Position numbers and translations under genes: made by a program. From Candidatus Nitrosopolaris nunavutensis (GTDB lineage: Archaea > Thermoproteota > Nitrososphaeria > Nitrososphaerales > Nitrososphaeraceae): 14,314 nucleotides of DNA. Below, piece after piece: positions 1-6,404 of this stretch. The notes under the pieces are model-generated. The model made no database searches. It was given only the letters and a program-made list of their open reading frames with translations, and was not told where the DNA came from. Within the stretch, counting starts at the first letter, position 1, and each line of letters begins with the position of its first letter. The stretch is taken from NCBI GenBank assembly GCA_002501855.1, contig DAOM01000229.1, positions 1,016 through 15,329 on the forward strand, given 5' to 3'.

Positions 1-145
1 ATTCGATACTCTCACGTGCTCAACACTTTACAAAAAGCTTAACAGTGTCTATGGCTCCAACCTAGGATATCTAGTTCAAGATTGACGCTGAAATTCAGTT
101 AATTTAGTTTAATTCAATTTAATTTAATGAATCAAACCAAATTAA
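1..145. other. AT-rich non-coding stretch downstream of ilvD
   Basis: No convincing gene is visible here. The half next to the ilvD stop (about 96-150) is almost pure A/T and consists of imperfect repeats of TTTAATT/AATTTAA-type words. It lies just past the ilvD stop on the minus strand, so it could include the ilvD transcription end, but no clear T-run terminator or hairpin was found. Confidence 0.4.
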
Positions 146-1888
146 TTAAAGTGCTGGAACAGTTATTGCACCTTCGGATGCAGAGCTAACCAAAGAAGCG
201 TATTTGGCCAGAGCGCCACTAACGTAGTGAGGTTTGATCGGCTTCCATTTCTTCTGTCTCTTGCGTATTTCTGCTTTCGATATCTCTAGTTCTACTTTCC
301 CCTTCTTGATATCAAGCTCTATAGTATCTCCGTCCTTGACCAAAGAGATTGGTCCGCCAACCATGGCCTCAGGCGCCACATGACCTACCATGAATCCTCG
401 GGTCGCACCGGAAAATCTTCCGTCGGTAACCATTGCCACTTTTTCCCCCAATCCCTGACCGACGAGGGCGGCAGTGACTGCAAGCATTTCCCTCATCCCG
501 GGACCTCCCTTTGGTCCTTCATACCTTATTACCACCACATCTCCTTCGACAATTTTCCTCTTCGATATTGCATCAAAAGCGGCTTCCTCAGCATCAAAGA
601 CACGAGCCTTTCCAACAAATCTAGTCGAACCCACTCCAGCAATTTTGATAACAGCCCCATCTGGTGCCAACGAACCTCTGAGAATTGCAAGAGTTCCCAC
701 AGGGTGTATTGGATCTTCGATAGGTTTTATGACATTTTGATCTGAATAATAGGAGGGGGCGGTTGACGAGGAAGAATAGGAAGACTGAGAAGGCGAGGTG
801 GAAGAGGAAGGCATCTGAAATCGTATTGATTCAAGATTTTTCCTCATAGTGTTTCCTGTTACAGTCATGGTTTCTCCATGGATTAGCTCTTTCTTTAATA
901 GATTCTTCAAAATTATAGGAACACCCCCAACTTTATCAAGATCAAGCATCACATACGATCCTCCTGGCCTCATATCTGCAATATGAGGAGTTCTTTTTCG
1001 GACTCTTTCGAAGTCTCTCATATTGAGTTTAACCCCTATTTCCCTTGATAATGCCAACAGATGGAGTATTGAATTCGTTGAACCTCCAATCGCGTTGGCG
1101 ACCGCAATAGCATTTTCAAAGGCTTCAAAAGTCAATATATCTTTTGGACGGATATTATTTTCTATCAAATTGAAAATTGCTTTACCTGTATCATAACATA
1201 TTTCCGATCTTCTCTGACTCTCTGCAGGTGAAGAAGCGCTTCCAGGCAACGCCATGCCGATTGCTTCGCTTATTGAAGCCATAGTATTAGCAGTATACAT
1301 TCCTGCACAGGAGCCCGCAGACGGACAGGCCGCATTCTCCAAACTGATTAGCTCGGTATTGGTCATCTTACCTGCCTCAAACGTACCAACCGCTTCATAG
1401 ACATCTTGGATTGTAACAGGCTTGCCGTTCCAATTTCCAGGCATGATTGTGCCGCCGTAGACAAAAATAGCAGGTAGATTAAGTCGAGCCATACCCATCA
1501 AAGTTCCGGGCAAACTCTTGTCGCAGCCGGAGAGACCTACAACAGCATCGTACTGATGGGCTATTACCATCACTTCAATCGAGTCAGCTATAATCTCTCT
1601 ACTCACCAGCGAAGCTTTCATCCCCTCATGGCCCATGGCTATTCCATCAGATACCGCGATGGCAGTAAATTCTCGTGGCGTGCATCCAGAATCTTTAACG
1701 CCTTGTTTGGCGTTTTGCGCAAGCTTGCATAGGTGAATATTACAAGGGGTCGCCTCATTACAGGTTGAGGATACTCCTACTATCGGCCTATCCAAATCTT
1801 CATCTGTAAGACCCATTGCCTTATACATTGCCCTGTGCGGAGCCCTAGCTGGCCCTTCTATCGATTTCCTACTTGGTAATGTCGCCAT
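146..1888 (-). CDS. ilvD: Dihydroxy-acid dehydratase
   Basis: Dehydrates 2,3-dihydroxy-isovalerate and 2,3-dihydroxy-3-methylvalerate to the 2-keto acids in valine, isoleucine and pantothenate synthesis; cytoplasmic. The 580-residue product is close to the family length. The three cysteines expected to hold the [2Fe-2S] cluster are present: C49 in the TPCN motif, C122 in SGCDKSLPG and C194 in [15 protein letters not shown]124, next to C122, is the expected carbamylated Mg-binding lysine. The C-terminal part has the usual [12 protein letters not shown] and TDGRFSG motifs. The ATG at 1888 is chosen because the family N-terminus ([16 protein letters not shown]) follows at once and a TATA-like box lies about 28 nt upstream. 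Oddity: residues 360-382 are a serine-rich low-complexity stretch at the domain junction, where most relatives have only a short linker. Identification is very secure. Confidence 0.97.
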   Translation of the reverse strand: MATLPSRKSIEGPARAPHRAMYKAMGLTDEDLDRPIVGVSSTCNEATPCNIHLCKLAQNAKQGVKDSGCTPREFTAIAVSDGIAMGHEGMKASLVSREIIADSIEVMVIAHQYDAVVGLSGCDKSLPGTLMGMARLNLPAIFVYGGTIMPGNWNGKPVTIQDVYEAVGTFEAGKMTNTELISLENAACPSAGSCAGMYTANTMASISEAIGMALPGSASSPAESQRRSEICYDTGKAIFNLIENNIRPKDILTFEAFENAIAVANAIGGSTNSILHLLALSREIGVKLNMRDFERVRKRTPHIADMRPGGSYVMLDLDKVGGVPIILKNLLKKELIHGETMTVTGNTMRKNLESIRFQMPSSSTSPSQSSYSSSSTAPSYYSDQNVIKPIEDPIHPVGTLAILRGSLAPDGAVIKIAGVGSTRFVGKARVFDAEEAAFDAISKRKIVEGDVVVIRYEGPKGGPGMREMLAVTAALVGQGLGEKVAMVTDGRFSGATRGFMVGHVAPEAMVGGPISLVKDGDTIELDIKKGKVELEISKAEIRKRQKKWKPIKPHYVSGALAKYASLVSSASEGAITVPAL

Positions 1889-1910
1889 TTGATTTTCAAA
1901 CCCTTAATTT

Positions 1911-1920
1911 GATATTTTAA
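1911..1920 (-). promoter_or_regulatory. TATA-like box for ilvD
   Basis: On the minus strand this reads TTAAAATATC, centred about 28 nt before the ilvD ATG. That is the usual spacing between an archaeal TATA box and the transcription start, so the mRNA would have almost no leader. No ribosome binding site is needed or seen. Confidence 0.45.
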
Positions 1921-2066
1921 GATTCTTAGGTTCCAATCATGACCAATACACAAGTAAGAAATGCAGTAATCATAGCCCGCCTGTTAACAGGTAATATGGG
2001 TTATAAAGGAAAAAACTATCGCAACACCTTTTTTAATATTTTACGTCGTGGTGCAGTCCTATTATC

Positions 2067-2255
2067 CTATTCCAGTGAAGCGATAATTTTTACTGCATCT
2101 AACCCTTCCATTTTAAAGAGAGTCTCGCACATTCCACATACTGCGTTGCCACTAGAAAGTTCATTAGCTGAAATTTCTTCGTTCAGATACTCGCACTTTG
2201 GACAGCGAAAAGAAAAACTGACGACAAAGCTGTCTAGCTCGATTGTTTCACCCAT
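2067..2255 (-). CDS. Small zinc-ribbon protein, function unknown
   Basis: A 62-residue protein with two CxxC pairs, CPKC at residues 18-21 and CGMC at 40-43, spaced about 18 residues apart as in a zinc ribbon. The rest is short beta-prone sequence with an acidic start. Such single-ribbon proteins are common in archaea and often bind nucleic acid or partner proteins, but nothing here points to a specific role. The ATG at 2255 is supported by a good TATA-like box about 25 nt upstream. An opposite-strand open frame across the same bases (1939-2298) is treated as its shadow, because the cysteine pattern shows that the minus frame is the coding one. It is a separate transcription unit from ilvD, with about 180 bp between them. 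Confidence 0.75.
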   Translation of the reverse strand: MGETIELDSFVVSFSFRCPKCEYLNEEISANELSSGNAVCGMCETLFKMEGLDAVKIIASLE

Positions 2256-2274
2256 AGTCTATCAATATGAACAA

Positions 2275-2286
2275 TTTAATATATTT
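2275..2286 (-). promoter_or_regulatory. TATA-like box for the zinc-ribbon gene
   Basis: The minus strand reads AAATATATTAAA, centred about 25 nt upstream of the ATG at 2255. This is close to the archaeal TATA consensus and predicts a leaderless transcript. Confidence 0.5.
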
Positions 2287-2432
2287 AGGGTTACCTAAAG
2301 GATAATTCAAGAAAAAATGGAGCGCAATTTCTTGTTATTACGGATGCGATCGCCCGAGGAAGAACTAGTTAACACATAATAGTAAGTAGCGTGCCGTAAT
2401 CAAACACGCGTGCGCAGATGTGGCAGAGTGGT

Positions 2433-2469
2433 CTTCTCACAGGTAGCAAGAAAGCTCGGGGAACACAAA
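2433..2469 (+). other. tRNA-Ser intron 1, in the D-loop (non-canonical site)
   Basis: Without this segment the D-arm becomes GCAGAGTGGTAATGC, a normal serine-type D-arm; with it the D-loop is far too long. A bulge-helix-bulge-like fold is possible. GTG (2428-2430) pairs with CAC (2464-2466), GTC (2431-2433) bulges at the 5' site, and TTCTC (2434-2438) pairs with GGGAA (2459-2463, one G-U). An A-run (2468-2470) bulges at the 3' site. The core helix has only three Watson-Crick pairs and the A-run makes the exact 3' edge uncertain by one or two bases. Confidence 0.65.
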
Positions 2470-2486
2470 AATGCGTCGGCCTTGAG

Positions 2487-2528
2487 TGAGTCTATTATAT
2501 ACATCTCTTGGATAATAGCCTGAAAGCA
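2487..2528 (+). other. tRNA-Ser intron 2, canonical 37/38 site
   Basis: The anticodon loop is split after G37 (2486) and resumes at A38 (2529), the commonest archaeal intron site. CAA (2527-2529) forms a three-base bulge next to the anticodon stem. CTT (2481-2483) pairs with AAG (2524-2526), and AGT (2485-2487) makes the other bulge, giving a bulge-helix-bulge with one weak pair. The intron interior has a seven-pair stem, CTATTAT (2492-2498) with ATAATAG (2512-2518). Confidence 0.75.
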
Positions 2529-2557
2529 AGCCGATTCGCCCTCGGGCGATCAGGAGT

Positions 2558-3700
2558 TCAAATCTCCTCATCTGCGCCACTTTCTTCTACTCTCCTGTTG
2601 CGTTGCGCCTCTTTCTTAGCAGATTCCTTGCTATGTTGCCGTTGTTCGAGTTTCTGACTGTGTTCGGATCTTATTTGTCTGTCAAGCCTCGATATTAACT
2701 CCTTGCATGCACTCACAGGGTCATAACCCACCGCCTTTGCGTCGATTACACGTCGAGCAGCAATTAGTCTGGCTCTTACAGAATACTTGCGGGTCTTATG
2801 CTTGTCTGCATAGATGATTACAGATTGGATATTCTCAAGTTTCCCATGAATCTTCTTCAAGAATCTGGCCATCTGTTCCTCGATTGTCCTCCGTGCTTCG
2901 CCATCCACATGCGCGATATGAATACTGGGTTCGTTTCGGTGGGGAACAGTTATTTCCAGAGCATCTCTAGGGGTAACTATACCAATCGGTCGATCGTCTC
3001 CGACAACCACGATTTCCTCGTTTCTTTTGAAACTTTCGACCAGCGTGTTCAGTTTGGTTCCTCTCTCGACTGAGATTGCTTTTCTCATAATATCCTTCAC
3101 TTTGACGTCCCGAATAGCAGTCGACGTCACGGTCACGCCACGGGATTTTCCAATTCTTTCTCTAGGTGTCGCAATGATCTTGGCAATCTCTAAAGCATTG
3201 ATAATACCTGTCAGTACCCCGTTTGACTTTATTATCGGCAAACGTGAGATGTTATATCTGCGCATCTTAGCCAAAGCGTTAGCCAGCGTAGAATTCTCTT
3301 CAATGACTATAGCGCCAGACATGACCTCATCCACCGTCGCATGACCAAAATTCGCAGTAAGTGCTACGTCGGTTTCGCTAACGATGCTAATCAATTTTCC
3401 TTTTTCAACTACCGGCAACGCTCGATTACCGGTAGTTACAATTAATTGGGTGCATTTTTCAATAGTATCGGTTGAACTCAGGATAGGTGTCTTTACAACG
3501 AGGTTTTTTAATTTTGATGAAGGCGGAGTATTAAGGTTGAGAAATTCCTTTGCAAATATCATTCCCACATATTTTCTGTCGTTATCAATTACTGGGAGTT
3601 GGTTAATGTTGTTTTCATGCATCATACTTAGCGCCTTTGCTGCCGTGTCATCTAATGACAATGCGAAAACTTTGTCCACCATAATATCAGAAATTTTCAT
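2558..3700 (-). CDS. Four CBS domains fused to an HPF/RaiA-like domain; putative ribosome-hibernation factor
   Basis: The 380-residue product starts MKISDIMVDKV. Four CBS repeats are seen at about residues 1-56, 63-115, 120-177 and 198-251, with repeated xxVxDIM, LPVI and GIIxxxE/D signatures. CBS pairs usually bind adenine nucleotides. Residues about 259-345 are not CBS: IHIAHVDGEARRTIEEQM, a lysine-rich centre, then VGYDPVSACKELISRLDRQI. This matches the pattern of HPF/RaiA (helix, strands, then D-xxxA-xxxLxxxLxxQL helix). The last 35 residues are highly charged. My inference is a ribosome-binding dormancy factor sensing energy state; the fold assignment is by eye. A longer frame from 3778 exists but would overlap the divergent gene and add a non-CBS N-terminus. 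The stop codon lies inside the tRNA-Ser T-loop on the opposite strand. Confidence 0.85.
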   Translation of the reverse strand: MKISDIMVDKVFALSLDDTAAKALSMMHENNINQLPVIDNDRKYVGMIFAKEFLNLNTPPSSKLKNLVVKTPILSSTDTIEKCTQLIVTTGNRALPVVEKGKLISIVSETDVALTANFGHATVDEVMSGAIVIEENSTLANALAKMRRYNISRLPIIKSNGVLTGIINALEIAKIIATPRERIGKSRGVTVTSTAIRDVKVKDIMRKAISVERGTKLNTLVESFKRNEEIVVVGDDRPIGIVTPRDALEITVPHRNEPSIHIAHVDGEARRTIEEQMARFLKKIHGKLENIQSVIIYADKHKTRKYSVRARLIAARRVIDAKAVGYDPVSACKELISRLDRQIRSEHSQKLEQRQHSKESAKKEAQRNRRVEESGADEEI

Positions 3701-3729
3701 AGTAGTATAACAAAAGATCCTCGGGATTA

Positions 3730-3740
3730 CATTAAAAAAC
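3730..3740. promoter_or_regulatory. Shared A/T box in the divergent promoter
   Basis: The 63-bp gap between the two divergent genes has one strong A/T core, CATTAAAAAAC. It is about 29 nt upstream of the rightward ATG (3764) and about 35 nt from the leftward ATG (3700), so it could serve as TATA element for either or both genes. A weaker candidate, TTAATAT, sits directly before the rightward ATG. Confidence 0.35.
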
Positions 3741-3763
3741 CTTCGCTCGGCTTTCTTAATATC

Positions 3764-5023
3764 ATGAATCGACGACACCTAATCCTGGCCGTTGTAGCTT
3801 CAATAGCGGTTATTATTACAACTACCATATCCATTCTTTTAACTCCAGCGGAGACTACTATCCTGTTACCAGAACCTCATAATAGTATCAGCACCAGTAG
3901 TAGTGTTGGTATTGCTGGGGGGCCGGCTCCAAACAATGGGAGCAGTAAAAGCAGTGCTGCTGGTGGCGGAATTGGAATTAGTTCGATCGTGCAAAACATA
4001 GAATCGCCATCGGCCATGGATGTTTCAACAGACGGGCAAATATTTTTTGCCGAAAAAATTGGGCAGATTATGGCGATGACTGTTAACAATGGAAAACTTG
4101 CTGACCATTCAATCCTAAATATTGGAGCTGTGCAACTTGGAGAAGACGGGTTACTTGGCTTTGCCTTAAGCCCTAACTTTACTGAAAATCATTTGATGTA
4201 TGCATATTACACATACACAGATGGGAACAAAATATTCAACAGAGTCATAATGCTCAAAGAAATTGCCGACAAAGTTGTTGATTCGAAAGTGATTATTGAT
4301 GCTATCCCAGCTGCGGAATTCAATAACGGCGGGAGAATAAAGTTTGGGCCTGACAACAAATTATATGTTTCAACAGGGGACGCAATGATGCCCAATCTTG
4401 CGCAGGATCTCAACTCACTTGCCGGTAAGATCTTACGAATCAATCCTGATGGAACTATCCCTCTTAATAACCCACTTTCAGGTTCGCCAGTTTATGCTTA
4501 CGGCTTTCAAAATGTTCAGGGACTCGCATGGCATCCGAGAACAAACCGACTCTATGCACTCGACGAAAGTCGGTCAGGCAACGATGAAATTAACATAATA
4601 AAACCTAGGGGGAATTATGGATGGCCAATAAAGGAATGTGCTCTCGGCAGCACTATTAGTAATACTAGTACCGCTAGTAGTGGTAGTAGCCACAATAACC
4701 CCAACACAGCTAATACTCAACATGGCGGTGGTAAACTCGAAGACCCAGTAATATGTTTCAGTCCCGCTCTTGAACCCAGCGGCGCTATATTTGCTGCTTC
4801 AAACCGACTGGGGTATCAAAACGATCTAATCATCGCTAGCCTGAGGGGATACTTACGTGAGATTAACTTGGATTCCAACACTCAAAGTACTATATTGGAA
4901 GGCTACGGTAGACTAAGGGATATCATTGAAGCACCTGACGGCTCGCTTCTCATTGCCACGAGCAATAAAGATGGATTCGGTATTCCAGGCCCGAATGATG
5001 ACAAGATTTTAAGAATCAGATAA
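3764..5023 (+). CDS. Membrane-anchored glucose/sorbosone dehydrogenase-like beta-propeller
   Basis: The 419-residue protein starts with two arginines and one hydrophobic segment (about 7-27), so it is probably anchored or secreted. A Ser/Gly/Asn-rich linker runs to about 75. The rest matches the PQQ-dependent glucose/sorbosone dehydrogenase family: GEDGLLGFALSPNF, GGRIKFGPDNKLYVSTGD, AGKILRINPDGTIP, NVQGLAWHP, EINIIKPRGNYGWP, SLRG, and a GIPGPNDDKILRI ending. Two expected active-site residues differ. The catalytic His of the HNGGR motif is N187, and the Arg of the GxRNxQG motif is Q249. A Ser/Asn/Thr-rich insert occupies 296-323. Enzyme activity is therefore doubtful; it may act on a different substrate or have a binding role. 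It is divergent from the CBS-HPF gene, and about 35 bp separate it from the next gene. Confidence 0.85.
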   Translation: MNRRHLILAVVASIAVIITTTISILLTPAETTILLPEPHNSISTSSSVGIAGGPAPNNGSSKSSAAGGGIGISSIVQNIESPSAMDVSTDGQIFFAEKIGQIMAMTVNNGKLADHSILNIGAVQLGEDGLLGFALSPNFTENHLMYAYYTYTDGNKIFNRVIMLKEIADKVVDSKVIIDAIPAAEFNNGGRIKFGPDNKLYVSTGDAMMPNLAQDLNSLAGKILRINPDGTIPLNNPLSGSPVYAYGFQNVQGLAWHPRTNRLYALDESRSGNDEINIIKPRGNYGWPIKECALGSTISNTSTASSGSSHNNPNTANTQHGGGKLEDPVICFSPALEPSGAIFAASNRLGYQNDLIIASLRGYLREINLDSNTQSTILEGYGRLRDIIEAPDGSLLIATSNKDGFGIPGPNDDKILRIR

Positions 5024-5034
5024 CTCTATAATAG
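5024..5034 (+). promoter_or_regulatory. TATA-like box before the HMG-CoA reductase gene
   Basis: CTCTATAATAG follows immediately after the previous stop codon and is centred about 30 nt before the TTG at 5059. That spacing fits a leaderless transcript and supports the TTG start over the ATG at 5086. Confidence 0.4.
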
Positions 5035-5058
5035 ATGTAGTCATTGAGCAGTTAGATT

Positions 5059-6360
5059 TTGGACTCGAAGAAAAAATTCCGCGAAATGGATCGTAGTGAG
5101 CGTCTAAATTACTTGAGAAAGGAAGCAGATCTCTCGGAGAGGGACATTGATACCATCACAGACCCCAATGCGGCCTTTAGTTTTGACAATGCCAATCAGA
5201 TGATTGAAAATACGATTGGAATATTTTCACTTCCTCTTGGGATTGCAACAAAATTTGTGATAAACGCGAAGGAATACCTGATTCCAATGGTTATAGAAGA
5301 GCCCTCCGTAATTGCTGCCGCAAGCAATGCAGCGAAAATTGCAAGCCAAAGAGGGGGCTTTACGGCAACCAACGTCGATGAAGCATTGATGATAGGTCAA
5401 GTGCAACTAGTCTCCATACCACCGCATCTCTCGCGGTCAACTATAAAGAAGATTTTACATCACAAAAGCGAATTACTAAACTTGGCAAATTCGAATAGTA
5501 GATCCGTTATAGCAAGAGATCTTCAGATCAAAGAGATAGAAGACAAAAGTCAAAATATGATGGGGAAGATGCTAATCATAGAGTTACTTGTTGACACTAA
5601 AGATGCAATGGGCGCCAATGTAATAAATACAATGTGTGAGGCAATATCTCCAAAACTCGAAGTTTTAACAGGCGGCAAAGTCATTGTAAGGATACTTTCA
5701 AATTATTCGACTAGACGCCTCGTAAGATGCAAGGCGATATTTGCCAGAGATGAATTGGGAGGAGAGGCTATCGTAGACCGTATTTTGTATGCATACGCTT
5801 TTGCGTATTCTGACCCGTATCGTGCAGTAACTCATAACAAAGGCATAATGAATGGGATAGATGCAGTAGCGTTGGCAACAGGACAGGACTTTCGCGCGAT
5901 TGAAGCGGCAGCTCACGCGTATGCTGCCAGAGATGGGACGTACAGATCTATGACAAGGTGGTACAAGACAAATGACGGCGATTTGGCTGGTGAGCTAGAG
6001 TTACCTTTAGCAGTTGGTACTGTTGGCGGGGTAGTATCAGTTCATCCCATGACCAAACTTGCAATAAAGATTTTAGGTGTGAAATCAGCCAAGGAGCTTG
6101 CAGCAGTATTAGCGGCGGTCGGCCTCGCTCAAAATTTTGCTGCAATGAAAGCCTTAGTGTCAGAAGGAATTCAGGCAGGTCATATGAGGCTGCACGCTAG
6201 AAATATTGCGGTGTTGGCAGGGGCCAGAGGCAATTTAATTAAGTTAGTAGCCCAAAGGATTGCTGATGAGAAGAATGTGAACGTACATAGGGCTAAGGAA
6301 ATTATCGCCCTGATGACTGAGAAGAATCTTAATAATAATACCTACGATAATAATAAGTAA
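5059..6360 (+). CDS. 3-hydroxy-3-methylglutaryl-CoA reductase, class II type
   Basis: Converts HMG-CoA to mevalonate, the committed step toward archaeal isoprenoid lipids; cytoplasmic, no membrane segment. The 433-residue length fits the class II family (about 430). Catalytic residues are in place: E81 in EEPSVIAAAS, K261 in HNKGIMNG, D277 in ATGQD and H375 in AGHMRLHARN. The cofactor motif DAMGANVIN is at 182-190. The stretch ELPLAVGTVGG and the region AVGLAQNFAAMKALVSEGIQ resemble the class II (Pseudomonas mevalonii-like) enzymes more than the eukaryotic/archaeal class I. In an autotroph lipid synthesis is the expected role, although class II enzymes were first known as degradative. Start: TTG at 5059, supported by a TATA-like box; ATG at 5086 would remove nine residues. 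The his operon follows after 44 bp. Confidence 0.95.
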   Translation: MDSKKKFREMDRSERLNYLRKEADLSERDIDTITDPNAAFSFDNANQMIENTIGIFSLPLGIATKFVINAKEYLIPMVIEEPSVIAAASNAAKIASQRGGFTATNVDEALMIGQVQLVSIPPHLSRSTIKKILHHKSELLNLANSNSRSVIARDLQIKEIEDKSQNMMGKMLIIELLVDTKDAMGANVINTMCEAISPKLEVLTGGKVIVRILSNYSTRRLVRCKAIFARDELGGEAIVDRILYAYAFAYSDPYRAVTHNKGIMNGIDAVALATGQDFRAIEAAAHAYAARDGTYRSMTRWYKTNDGDLAGELELPLAVGTVGGVVSVHPMTKLAIKILGVKSAKELAAVLAAVGLAQNFAAMKALVSEGIQAGHMRLHARNIAVLAGARGNLIKLVAQRIADEKNVNVHRAKEIIALMTEKNLNNNTYDNNK

Positions 6361-6367
6361 ATATATG
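6358..6367 (+). promoter_or_regulatory. Possible TATA box for the histidine operon
   Basis: TAAATATATG overlaps the stop of the preceding gene. It would place transcription start near 6390, a few bases before the TTG at 6396 or about 15 before the ATG at 6405. It is the only TATA-like sequence in the 44-bp gap, so the his genes are probably expressed from here, with possible read-through from the HMG-CoA reductase gene. Confidence 0.4.
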
Positions 6368-6404
6368 CCTCCCATCAACAGACTTTGCGATTGAGTTGTC
6401 CAGT

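Larger units (their letters stand above)
2414..2579 (+). tRNA. tRNA-Ser(UGA), two introns, CCA encoded
   Basis: The cloverleaf can be folded by hand. The acceptor stem GCAGATG (2414-2420) pairs fully with CATCTGC (2569-2575). G2576 is the discriminator, typical of serine tRNAs, and CCA follows at 2577-2579. The D-stem is GCA (2423-2425) with TGC (2472-2474). The anticodon stem is TCGGC (2476-2480) with GCCGA (2530-2534), and the anticodon is TGA (2483-2485), reading UCA codons. A long variable arm (TCGCC/GGCGA, 2536-2549) makes it class II. The T-arm is AGGAG/CTCCT around TTCAAAT (2552-2568). The distances only work if two introns are removed: about 37 nt in the D-loop and 42 nt after position 37. 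That leaves an 84-nt body plus CCA. The 3' end overlaps the opposing CBS-domain gene. Confidence 0.9.

Noticed and set aside
96..150. AT-rich repeat words past ilvD as an origin or attachment site
   Set aside because: Repeats are irregular, with no origin-recognition boxes, integrase or tRNA nearby.
380..745. 121-codon plus-strand frame inside ilvD
   Set aside because: Lies wholly antisense to conserved ilvD sequence, with no motif of its own.
1980..1991. 12-bp perfect palindrome CCTGTTAACAGG downstream of the zinc-ribbon gene
   Set aside because: Single copy, no adjacent T-run or gene pattern; could be chance or a weak end-of-transcript hairpin.
1939..2298. 119-codon plus-strand frame over the zinc-ribbon gene
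   Set aside because: It is antisense to a gene with two CxxC pairs and a good promoter; its translation has no recognisable motif.
3701..3778. 26-codon N-terminal extension of the CBS-HPF protein
   Set aside because: It would overlap the start of the divergent gene, precedes the natural CBS start MKISDIM, and covers the likely promoter.
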